Shown here piece after piece: positions 1 to 5,065 of a stretch of DNA of 5,071 bases. The notes beneath the pieces were generated by a model. The model was not told where the DNA came from. It did no database searches and saw only the letters and a list, made by a program, of their open reading frames with translations. How positions within the stretch are numbered: the first letter of the stretch is position 1; each line of letters opens with the position of its first letter. The translations under genes were made by a program, and so were the position numbers. Source of the DNA: Candidatus Poribacteria bacterium (GTDB lineage Bacteria; Poribacteria; WGA-4E; WGA-3G); the NCBI GenBank assembly GCA_007571355.1, contig RKRO01000178.1, positions 1 to 5,071 on the forward strand, read 5' to 3'.

Positions 1-14
1 ATTATTTACAAGCG

Positions 15-31
15 TTTAGAGCACTTCTAAA
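15..31. repeat. Small inverted repeat at left window edge
   Basis: TTTAGA (15-20) and TCTAAA (26-31) are perfect inverted copies around a 5-nt loop. The stem is AT-rich and short, and is not followed by a clean T-run, so it is not called a terminator. Nothing else is recognisable in the first 70 bases, and no open reading frame with a plausible start enters from the left edge. Confidence 0.25.
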
Positions 32-68
32 AACTTTTCCCAAGTCCAAAACGACTAATTCCGAAATC

Positions 69-95
69 AAAAAAAGATACCATGGGGTATCTTTT
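69..95 (-). terminator. Intrinsic terminator of the secreted-protein gene (possibly bidirectional)
   Basis: A perfect 10-bp stem pairs AAAAGATACC (72-81) with GGTATCTTTT (86-95) around a 4-nt loop. Read on the minus strand, the hairpin runs into seven T residues (75 down to 69), the classic rho-independent arrangement. It begins about 47 nt past the stop codon of the minus-strand gene ending at 143. On the plus strand the stem is followed by CTTTT, so it could also stop a transcript entering from the left. Stem GC content is modest (a GATACC core). Confidence 0.7.
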
Positions 96-113
96 CTTTT
101 GGATAGCGCAATG

Positions 114-131
114 GAAGAACGATTATGTTGT
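114..131 (+). repeat. 18-bp inverted repeat, arm A
   Basis: GAAGAACGATTATGTTGT at 114-131 is the exact reverse complement of 905-922. The match stops at both ends: neither the bases outside nor those inside the arms continue it. This arm lies between the stop codon of the secreted-protein gene (143) and its terminator (72-95), so it would be in the 3' untranslated part of that mRNA. Neither the terminator nor the candidate promoter lies inside the repeat-bounded segment. No target-site duplication is seen outside the arms. Confidence 0.9.
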
Positions 132-142
132 GTGTTGCGGGA

Positions 143-832
143 TTAGTAGTACTTTTTCATTTGTGCCCAGGTGAGAGCCAATTTACCGCGAGCGTCAACA
201 GCAGCAACTCGTGACCAAGGTATGTTATTGCCGTTTCTGTCAGCTTGATGGACATCGTCAAAGTTAGGATGTCCCCAACCGCCGCTGCTATTATCAATAA
301 CCACAAGCTTCGCGAGTTTACCGTTGAGGTCGGACACATCCCATTCGCGTCGGGTCATGGTTTCGGTATTATTCCCGGTCATTGTGCGTTCAACCTTTTC
401 ATCGATGACAAGGTTCACACAGCAGGGCTCAGCAGTCCCCCATGCGCGATTGCCGCCTCCCATAAGGAAGTTCATTGTATCACCAATAATTGTGAACTCC
501 TTTGAAGTCAACGTGCCTTGCGGGGCATCTACGCCATCCGCCAGATCACCAGGATTCTGACCGAGTGCTTTGCCTTTAACGGGACCTTGATATTTTTCGG
601 CAAGTCCTAACCACCAATCGCCTTGATGTTCAGAAGGCTGTCCACGATTCCGGGCGGTCGGGTTATCGCCCCAAGTCGGCTGAAAATCAAAAGCTGTCCC
701 TGTTTTCTCCCAATCTGTGAGATCGCCCGTTTCAAAATCGTTGTTGAATGCACGTGCAAACACAAGATTAATAGGCGAAACAAACAGAACGAGAAGAACA
801 GCGCAGAGCACAAGGCGAAAAACGTTCTTCAT
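143..832 (-). CDS. Small secreted protein with a beta-sandwich-like domain
   Basis: This 229-residue protein begins with a typical Sec signal peptide: Lys2 and Arg6, a hydrophobic core at about 7-25, and a likely cleavage after VFA (24-26) or ARA (26-28). The mature part opens with FETGDLTDW (33-41), continues with strand-like stretches at 109-127 (ending MGGG) and 139-153, and has a Trp/Asp/Gly-rich block at 164-194 that includes SSGGWGHPNFDDV. From memory this pattern resembles the sugar-binding-like domain attached to some family 32 glycosidases and other secreted proteins of Planctomycetes and Poribacteria. No hydrolase catalytic domain is present, so binding of a glycan or surface component is only inferred. 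Residues 200-229 form a polar tail without a recognised domain. Cys137-Cys138 are adjacent. The start is supported by AAGGAG 7 nt upstream. The gene is single, divergent from the DUF1611 operon and followed by a terminator. Confidence 0.8.
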   Translation of the reverse strand: MKNVFRLVLCAVLLVLFVSPINLVFARAFNNDFETGDLTDWEKTGTAFDFQPTWGDNPTARNRGQPSEHQGDWWLGLAEKYQGPVKGKALGQNPGDLADGVDAPQGTLTSKEFTIIGDTMNFLMGGGNRAWGTAEPCCVNLVIDEKVERTMTGNNTETMTRREWDVSDLNGKLAKLVVIDNSSGGWGHPNFDDVHQADRNGNNIPWSRVAAVDARGKLALTWAQMKKYY

Positions 833-839
833 TTCCTAT

Positions 840-845
840 CTCCTT
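840..845 (-). promoter_or_regulatory. Shine-Dalgarno site of the secreted-protein gene
   Basis: On the minus strand AAGGAG ends 7 nt before the ATG at 832-830, inside a purine-rich run. It fixes the start of the secreted protein and is the best ribosome binding site next to the divergent region. The plus-strand gene at 1132 and the WD40 gene at 4866 have no comparable site. Confidence 0.75.
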
Positions 846-863
846 CTCTTTCTGAAAAGTTGT

Positions 864-883
864 CTCAACTGAAATTAGTTGAG
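864..883 (-). promoter_or_regulatory. Perfect 7-bp hairpin in the leader of the secreted-protein gene
   Basis: CTCAACT (864-870) and AGTTGAG (877-883) are exact inverted copies with a 6-nt loop. In the minus-strand transcript the hairpin would end about 18 nt before the Shine-Dalgarno site, with no T-run after it, so it is not a terminator. It could be a protein-binding dyad in DNA or an mRNA stem near the ribosome site. The sequence does not decide between these. Confidence 0.5.
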
Positions 884-904
884 CATTGTGCGTTTTAGTC
901 GTTT

Positions 905-922
905 ACAACATAATCGTTCTTC
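905..922 (-). repeat. 18-bp inverted repeat, arm B
   Basis: On the minus strand this reads GAAGAACGATTATGTTGT, identical over all 18 bases to 114-131 on the plus strand. It sits in the 5' leader of the secreted-protein gene, about 73 nt before its ATG and downstream of the candidate promoter. The two arms are 773 nt apart and enclose the coding region, its ribosome binding site and the 864-883 hairpin. If transcription starts near 983 and ends at the terminator, one mRNA carries both arms and they could pair with each other. Confidence 0.9.
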
Positions 923-941
923 ACTGCGGTAACTTAGGAAA

Positions 942-960
942 GGGCTTGGATAACCAACCC
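942..960 (-). promoter_or_regulatory. GC-rich hairpin in the leader of the secreted-protein gene
   Basis: GGG-C-TTGG (942-949) pairs with CCAACCC (954-960), giving seven base pairs with one bulged C at 945 and a 4-nt loop (ATAA). In the minus-strand transcript it would lie 24 nt or more after the inferred start near 983. It is followed there by CCCTTTCC, which is not a true T-run. Together with the 864-883 hairpin and the 905-922 repeat it makes the leader rich in structure. Function is unknown; attenuation or a protein site are possible. Confidence 0.4.
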
Positions 961-977
961 TTGAACTCACACCCTTG

Positions 978-1002
978 CTTATCATAACAATAATATCATA
1001 AG
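978..1002. promoter_or_regulatory. Interrupted dyad over the minus-strand -10 region
   Basis: CTTATCATA (978-986) and TATCATAAG (994-1002) are inverted copies with 8 of 9 pairs, around a 7-nt centre. The dyad covers the proposed -10 box (990-995) and start point (about 983) of the minus-strand promoter, where a repressor would act. The segment is AT-rich, so chance symmetry is a real alternative. Confidence 0.3.
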
Positions 1003-1018
1003 AGAGAGTGTTTATCAA
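990..1018 (-). promoter_or_regulatory. Sigma-70-like promoter for the secreted-protein gene
   Basis: On the minus strand TTGATA (1018-1013) and TATTAT (995-990) are separated by exactly 17 bp. Each hexamer matches the consensus at five of six positions. The predicted start is near 983, giving a leader of about 150 nt before the ATG at 832. The consensus used is that of well-studied bacteria, and the host's own sigma preference is unknown. Confidence 0.5.
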
Positions 1019-1029
1019 CACAAAAACCG

Positions 1030-1046
1030 AAAACAGAATCGTTCTG
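1030..1046. promoter_or_regulatory. Palindromic third copy of the repeat motif between the divergent promoters
   Basis: CAGAA (1034-1038) and TTCTG (1042-1046) form a perfect dyad around TCG. Read on the minus strand from 1045 to 1030, the segment AGAACGATTCTGTTTT matches the 16-base core of the 18-bp repeats (AGAACGATTATGTTGT) at 14 of 16 positions. It lies between the two opposing -35 boxes, 15 bp from the minus one and 19 bp from the plus one. Its centre is therefore about 57-61 bp upstream of both predicted starts, a usual place for an activator site. Confidence 0.45.
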
Positions 1047-1065
1047 GTGTCAATCTTCTTATCAC

Positions 1066-1094
1066 TTGAAATTGAGTGGGATTTGTGGTAATCT
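1066..1094 (+). promoter_or_regulatory. Candidate promoter for the DUF1611-oxygenase operon
   Basis: TTGAAA (1066-1071) matches the -35 consensus at five of six positions. After 17 bp comes TAATCT (1089-1094), which keeps only the T1, A2 and T6 positions of the -10 box but is preceded by TGG (1086-1088), an extended -10 element. The predicted start is near 1101, giving a leader of about 30 nt before the ATG at 1132. The weak -10 would fit dependence on an activator, possibly at 1030-1046. Confidence 0.35.
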
Positions 1095-1131
1095 ACAGAT
1101 ATATTTATCCTGACTGAAAAGATATATAAAA

Positions 1132-2199
1132 ATGGAACAGCAGTTACAACCAAAATCACACAGAATAGCGATTCTGGCTGAAGGCTCGTTTGGTGTCCTT
1201 GAATCGAAAACTGCCACGGTGCTTGTTCGCTACCTCCCTGATAATGTCGTTGCAGTGATTGATAGTGTCAATGCGGGCCGGGATGTCAGCGAAGTCATTG
1301 AGATCGGGGAAGGCATTCCGGTTGTCAGGGACCTTGCAGAGGCGATGCGGTTCCATCCGACAATGCTTGCCATCGGCATCGCCCCGCCCGGTGGTGAGTT
1401 GCCACACCCTTGGCGCGCGATCCTCCGCGAGGCGATTCCCAACGGTTTACACATTATGAGTGGACTTCACCAGTTTCTGATAGAAGATGCCGAACTGTCG
1501 GAACTGGCGGCGGCACACGGTGTGGTTCTCTGGGATGCCCGTAAACCGCCCGCTGATCTCCCCGTTGCAACGTGCAAAGCCGATGAGGTTGATGCTACGG
1601 TTATCCTGACCGTCGGGTCGGATTGTCGGGTCGGGAAGATGCTATCTGGGATAGAGGTGACACGTGCTGCGCGGGCGCGGGGTATGAATGCTGAATTTTG
1701 TCCGACAGGACAGAATGGAATCATGGTCTGGGGATGGGGGATTGCCATCGATGCTGTTGTCTCTGATTTTACTGCTGGTGCAGCAGAGCAGATCGTGCTT
1801 GAAGGCGCGAAAAATCACGACTTGCTTATCGTTGAAGGGCAAGGTTCCTTGGTACATCCGGGATACTCCGGTGTAACGTTGAGTCTACTCCACGGCAGCC
1901 TCCCCGATGCGATGATCTTCTGTCATCAACCCTCGCGTGACACGGTTGCGCGATATACAGTGCCGTTGCCATCACTCACGGAGATGATTGCGCAGTATGA
2001 GACATTGGCAGCACCGATAAAACCTGCGAAAGTGATCGGACTGGCGTTGAATTGTTTTGATCTCTCTGAGGCAGCGGCACGCGAGGCAATAAAAGCAGCA
2101 GAGGCGGAAACAGGGTTGCCTGCAACGGATGTCGTGCGGTTCGGCGCGGATAAATTGGTTGATGTGGCTCAAAAGACACATACTGAAAATAACAAATAA
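1132..2199 (+). CDS. DUF1611 family protein, DgcN-like (P-loop fold)
   Basis: This 355-residue cytoplasmic protein matches the two-part DUF1611 family layout. The N-terminal Rossmann-like part (about 10-145) begins RIAILAEGSFG and contains GIAPPGG (82-88). The C-terminal P-loop part (about 155-350) has a Walker A-like VGSDCRVGKM (161-170), PTGQ (191-194), EGQGSL (235-240), HPGYSGVTL (242-250) and LLHGS (252-256), all signature blocks of the family. Its best-studied member, DgcN, is reported to N-acetylate D-glutamate in a catabolic pathway with the partner DgcA. The usual partner, a dipeptide-epimerase-like gene, is not next to this one; an oxygenase follows instead. Acetylation of D-glutamate is thus a hypothesis, and no gene symbol is given. 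The start at 1132 fits the family N-terminus but lacks a clear Shine-Dalgarno site. It is first in an operon with the gene at 2214, 14 nt downstream. Confidence 0.88.
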   Translation: MEQQLQPKSHRIAILAEGSFGVLESKTATVLVRYLPDNVVAVIDSVNAGRDVSEVIEIGEGIPVVRDLAEAMRFHPTMLAIGIAPPGGELPHPWRAILREAIPNGLHIMSGLHQFLIEDAELSELAAAHGVVLWDARKPPADLPVATCKADEVDATVILTVGSDCRVGKMLSGIEVTRAARARGMNAEFCPTGQNGIMVWGWGIAIDAVVSDFTAGAAEQIVLEGAKNHDLLIVEGQGSLVHPGYSGVTLSLLHGSLPDAMIFCHQPSRDTVARYTVPLPSLTEMIAQYETLAAPIKPAKVIGLALNCFDLSEAAAREAIKAAEAETGLPATDVVRFGADKLVDVAQKTHTENNK

Positions 2200-2203
2200 G
2201 GAG
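2198..2203 (+). promoter_or_regulatory. Shine-Dalgarno site of the oxygenase gene, overlapping the upstream stop
   Basis: AAGGAG begins inside the TAA stop codon (2197-2199) of the DUF1611 gene and ends 10 nt before the ATG at 2214. The overlap supports one transcript with possible translational coupling, and it fixes the start of the downstream protein. Confidence 0.75.
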
Positions 2204-2213
2204 TGTAAGACTT

Positions 2214-3014
2214 ATGACAGATGAAGAAAAATTTCGATTTGACTTGACTGGTTTCCTCGTGCGGCCTGCCATCCTTGAACGCGCCGAAGTGGACGCGATC
2301 GTCGATCAGATTGAACGGATACACCATAATCCAGAATCTCTACCTCCAGAACACCGCGCTGTGCCGGGCGGTCCAGCGAGTGTCTTGATTGACCATCCGA
2401 AGGTGTTGGAGGTATTACACCAAATTATTGGTCCCGATGTCCGGTTAGAGAACAGTTTCTCTGTCTGGCGTAGAAAAGGACAAGAACACGGTGGACTTCA
2501 CGGCGGCGGCCCCCAACAAGGCGACCCCATTTTTGGTTACTGTGTCAACAACGGGCGGATTCATGCTGGGATGGTCCGCGTCGTCTTTGAACTCACGGAT
2601 ATCAGCAAGAATGACGGGGCGACACACTTCATCGCGGGCAGCCACAAGTCTAACCTCCCCATGCACCCAGATCACATGTCGTTAGAAGCAGGGAAACGGA
2701 GTCCGTTTTTGATGACCTACGCCTGTCCGGCGGAGAGTGCGATTTTCTTTACGGAAAATTTGTGTCATGCGGGGCCCGTCTGGCAACGGGAAACTCCACG
2801 AGTGGCAGTGTTAAACGCTTACGCGCACCTTGCAACACATTGGCACCGGCTCCGGATTCCGCCTGAAGTGCTTTCTGCTTTACCGCGTGAAAAGCAGGCG
2901 TATTTCCGCGAACCGTGGGTTGCTGACTTCCGCACAAGTCCTGCGACGATTAACACGATTGAACGGTTTGTTAACAACGATGAGCCGCCGGTTAATACCG
3001 ATACTCAACCATAA
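2214..3014 (+). CDS. Phytanoyl-CoA dioxygenase (PhyH)-like 2-oxoglutarate/Fe(II) oxygenase with an HxG metal motif
   Basis: This 266-residue soluble protein has a normal PhyH-family length. It shows the family landmarks: an N-terminal helical part (to about 70), the GLHGGGP segment (94-100), GMVRVVFELTD (119-129), the turn NDGATHFIAGSHKSN (133-147), the distal metal histidine in ENLCHAGP (181-188, His185), and Arg196 in TPRVAVLNAYAH as the likely 2-oxoglutarate-binding residue. The proximal motif, usually HxD/E, reads H96-G97-G98, so the acidic iron ligand is missing. As I recall, an LHGG form is shared by a sizeable PhyH subgroup of Planctomycetes and Poribacteria, so it is probably not a mutation. 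Known HxG/HxA enzymes in this fold bind halide and act as halogenases; other HGG members may use another ligand. The gene is second in the DUF1611 operon and convergent with the WD40 gene, 7 nt away. Substrate unknown. Confidence 0.88.
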   Translation: MTDEEKFRFDLTGFLVRPAILERAEVDAIVDQIERIHHNPESLPPEHRAVPGGPASVLIDHPKVLEVLHQIIGPDVRLENSFSVWRRKGQEHGGLHGGGPQQGDPIFGYCVNNGRIHAGMVRVVFELTDISKNDGATHFIAGSHKSNLPMHPDHMSLEAGKRSPFLMTYACPAESAIFFTENLCHAGPVWQRETPRVAVLNAYAHLATHWHRLRIPPEVLSALPREKQAYFREPWVADFRTSPATINTIERFVNNDEPPVNTDTQP

Positions 3015-3021
3015 TCGGATT

Positions 3022-4866
3022 TTACAACAAAACAGGGGCGGCTAAACTATATGTGGCTTCAACAGTTGTGAGGTTCCATATGAGGATGCTACCATCTGCA
3101 CTACCGCTTACAAATGTTCTGCCGTCAGGACTGAATGCTAATGTGCAAACCCTATAATTCTTAATGATTGCAGATTGCTCACCGGTGGGGGTCCAGAATC
3201 GGATCGTGTTATCCTCAGCATCACCGCCGCTTATGAGAATACGTCCATCTGGTGAAAATGCCACCGTCTCAACAGTATCGGAATGGCCTGTAAGCGTGGC
3301 GAGGTACTGACAACTGTTTATATTCCAGAGCCTGATCGTGTTGTCTGAACTTCCACTGGCAAGGATTCTACCGGCTGGTGAAAGCGCGACGGTCTTAACA
3401 GCACCCGTATGCCCCGTAAGCACAGTGAGATAATGCCCTGTAACAGCATTCCATAACCGAACTGTGCTATCTTCACCACCACTGGCGAGCGTTCTCCCAT
3501 CTGATGAAAACGCAAGGGTCTTAACAGCACCCGTATGCCCCGTTAAAACTGCCAATTGGTTTCCGGTATCAATATCCCACAAACGAACAATGTTGTCTTC
3601 GCCGCCACTGGCGAGTGTCGTACCGTTTGGTGCAAACGCCAAGGCGGTAACCATATCGGTATGTTCCAATATTGCTGTCTCGGTGCCGGTATCTGTGTTC
3701 CACAAGAAAATTCTTTCATCCTCACTCGCGCTGGCGAGGATTACACCATCCGGTGAAAAAGCAACGTCGTCAATCAGGTATTCATGCCCACTGAAGGTTT
3801 GAGACTCGGTATAAGTGTACATATCCCACAACCGAAGCACTTCGTCATCAGTGCCACTGGCGAGAAGACTCCCGTCGGGGGAGAATGCGACAGAATTGAT
3901 CCATTTAACATGTCCATCAATAATTGCCTCCTCTGCTCCAGTGGTTAGATCCCAAAATCGGATCGTGTGCTCGCCACTTGCACTGGCGAGCATTTTACCA
4001 TCTGGTGAAAAGGAGATAGCGTAAACAGCGTCTTTATGTCCTGTGAGGGTCGCTTGCTGGGTGCCTGTATCCGCATTCCAGAGTCGAACAGTCCGGTCAC
4101 CACTCCCGCTTGCGAGCAGCGTCCCGTCGGGTGAAAACTCCAGATTATAGACAACACCTATGTCTGTTGCAAAGGTTTCCAGTTTTTCACCGGTAGTGGT
4201 ATTCCACAAGCAGAGGATCTCATCTCGACTCCCACTGACAAGGTTCATACTGTTTGGGGAAAACGCCAACGCCATAACGCCGTGTGTATGTCCTTGGAGG
4301 GTAGAGAGTTGCCTTCCGGTGTGGGCATCCCAGAGTTTGATGGTGAAGTCGGTACTTCCACTGGCGAGGGTTTTGCCGTCAGGTGATAACGCCAAGGCAT
4401 TGATTGGATACGCATGTCCAAGAACATGAAAAAGAAGGCGGCCCGTGTGAATGTCCCAAAACCGGATTTTCCCATCCAATCCTGCGCTGATGAGGGGGTT
4501 CCCATCCGGCGAGACGACAAACGACCAGACCTCATCTCCAGTTTCTCTAAGCGTCATCGTAGTGCGACGTTGTCCGGTGTGAACATCCCATAGCGAGATT
4601 GTATTATCCCAATTCCCTGTTACAAGGGTTATGCCATCATGCGAAAAAGTGAGCGAAGCGGCACCCTGATCCTGTCCATGTTTAAGGAGTGCAAGTTCCG
4701 TGCGGATATGTGCATCATAGAGCCAAACGCCGATATAAGTGGCAACGGCGAGCCGCGTTCCATCTGGCGAATATTGGATATCTGTTATCGCGCCTTTGCC
4801 GAGACGCGCTAAGGCACCTGGAGGCAGCTGCCATTGTGTGTAAGGTTGTGGGTTTTGTGTATTCAT
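3022..4866 (-). CDS. WD40 repeat protein with fourteen blades (double seven-bladed propeller)
   Basis: This 614-residue protein is almost wholly WD40 repeats. I count fourteen, with their WD-type endings at about residues 51, 94, 138, 180, 222, 264, 306, 348, 390, 431, 473, 515, 559 and 598, a spacing close to 42. Most blades carry the pattern FSPDG-(x)3-LASGS-(x)n-RLW(D/N), often with a GH dipeptide before it. Blade 1 (about 24-51, ending LYD) and blade 13 (ending FWT, with a two-residue insert) are the most divergent. Fourteen blades predict two seven-bladed propellers. There is no signal peptide, membrane segment, or kinase, protease or NACHT domain, only a short N-terminal lead-in (1-23). 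It is therefore probably a cytoplasmic protein-binding scaffold with unknown partners. The start at 4866 lacks a good Shine-Dalgarno site. It is transcribed alone in this window, towards the oxygenase gene. Confidence 0.93.
   Translation of the reverse strand: MNTQNPQPYTQWQLPPGALARLGKGAITDIQYSPDGTRLAVATYIGVWLYDAHIRTELALLKHGQDQGAASLTFSHDGITLVTGNWDNTISLWDVHTGQRRTTMTLRETGDEVWSFVVSPDGNPLISAGLDGKIRFWDIHTGRLLFHVLGHAYPINALALSPDGKTLASGSTDFTIKLWDAHTGRQLSTLQGHTHGVMALAFSPNSMNLVSGSRDEILCLWNTTTGEKLETFATDIGVVYNLEFSPDGTLLASGSGDRTVRLWNADTGTQQATLTGHKDAVYAISFSPDGKMLASASGEHTIRFWDLTTGAEEAIIDGHVKWINSVAFSPDGSLLASGTDDEVLRLWDMYTYTESQTFSGHEYLIDDVAFSPDGVILASASEDERIFLWNTDTGTETAILEHTDMVTALAFAPNGTTLASGGEDNIVRLWDIDTGNQLAVLTGHTGAVKTLAFSSDGRTLASGGEDSTVRLWNAVTGHYLTVLTGHTGAVKTVALSPAGRILASGSSDNTIRLWNINSCQYLATLTGHSDTVETVAFSPDGRILISGGDAEDNTIRFWTPTGEQSAIIKNYRVCTLAFSPDGRTFVSGSADGSILIWNLTTVEATYSLAAPVLL
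3391..3417 (-). repeat. 27-bp exact coding repeat in the WD40 gene, copy 1
   Basis: These 27 bases are identical to 3517-3543, exactly 126 bp (42 codons, one blade) away. They encode TGHTGAVKT (residues 484-492) at the start of blade 12. Identity includes the third codon positions, which points to recent blade duplication or gene conversion. Confidence 0.8.
3517..3543 (-). repeat. 27-bp exact coding repeat in the WD40 gene, copy 2
   Basis: This copy encodes TGHTGAVKT (residues 442-450) at the start of blade 11 and is identical base for base to 3391-3417. The flanking blade sequences differ more, so the identity is local. Confidence 0.8.
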
Positions 4867-4928
4867 GTGTTTAACCAGATTTTTTCGGGATAATTAGTGC
4901 AACGTATCAAATAATTTCATTAATTAGA

Positions 4929-4959
4929 TTAAAAGAATATCTCAAGTATTCCCTTTTAA
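4929..4959. repeat. Imperfect stem-loop upstream of the WD40 gene
   Basis: TTAAAAGAATA (4929-4939) can pair with TATTC (4947-4951) and TTTTAA (4954-4959), giving eleven base pairs with a 2-nt CC bulge and a 7-nt loop. The stem is very AT-rich. On the minus strand it ends in TTTTAAT, so it could be a weak terminator of a minus-strand gene beyond the right edge. It could also be a leader structure of the WD40 gene, whose start is 63 nt further on. No convincing promoter for the WD40 gene could be assigned in 4867-5071. Confidence 0.35.
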
Positions 4960-5016
4960 CCCAACTTAGCATCTGACATACTCACAAGTCTAAAGCCAAG
5001 TGGTTCTTTTGTTCCT

Positions 5017-5065
5017 TTTAGGCACATTCCTTGATTTGACTCAAGGCAACTTGAACTTTAGGCAC
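5017..5065. repeat. Short repeat cluster at the right window edge
   Basis: TTTAGGCAC occurs at 5017-5025 and 5057-5065, exactly 40 bp apart. Between them CCTTGA (5029-5034) and TCAAGG (5041-5046) form a 6-bp inverted repeat. An overlapping, mutually exclusive one, TCAAG (5041-5045) with CTTGA (5050-5054), closes a GCAA loop. No coding frame is supported here. The cluster may be part of a dispersed intergenic repeat continuing past the window. Confidence 0.4.

Noticed and set aside
245..560. Plus-strand reading frames opposite the secreted-protein gene
   Set aside because: They are antisense shadows. The minus-strand frame has a signal peptide, a Shine-Dalgarno site and domain-like composition.
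805..832. A lipoprotein signal (VLC at residues 8-10) in the secreted protein
   Set aside because: The cysteine is too close to the N-terminus and sits inside the hydrophobic core. An ordinary cleavage site at residues 26-28 explains the sequence better.
114..922. Calling the repeat-bounded segment a classical insertion sequence
   Set aside because: There is no transposase gene inside, no flanking direct duplication, and the cargo gene's own terminator lies outside the arms. It is kept as an unexplained inverted repeat.
875..1159. 94-codon minus-strand reading frame across the divergent intergenic region
   Set aside because: It lies over the promoters and hairpins, has no ribosome binding site, and its product shows no recognisable family pattern.
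2998..3018. CCGAT...ATCGG inverted repeat over the stop codon of the oxygenase gene, followed by ATTTTA, as a terminator
   Set aside because: The stem is only 5 bp with an 11-nt loop and a poor T-run, and most of it is coding sequence. The 7-nt convergent gap shows no convincing terminator on either strand.
3391..3543. CRISPR-like array from the spaced 27-bp repeats
   Set aside because: There are only two exact copies, the spacing equals one WD40 blade, and the whole region is one intact reading frame.
3464..4429. Several plus- and minus-strand open frames inside the WD40 gene with internally repetitive products
   Set aside because: Their repetitiveness simply mirrors the 126-bp blade period read in other frames or strands.
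4867..4980. A sigma-70 promoter for the WD40 gene
   Set aside because: Several TTGA-type boxes exist on the minus strand (for example near 4945 and 4910), but none has a good -10 hexamer at 16-18 bp.
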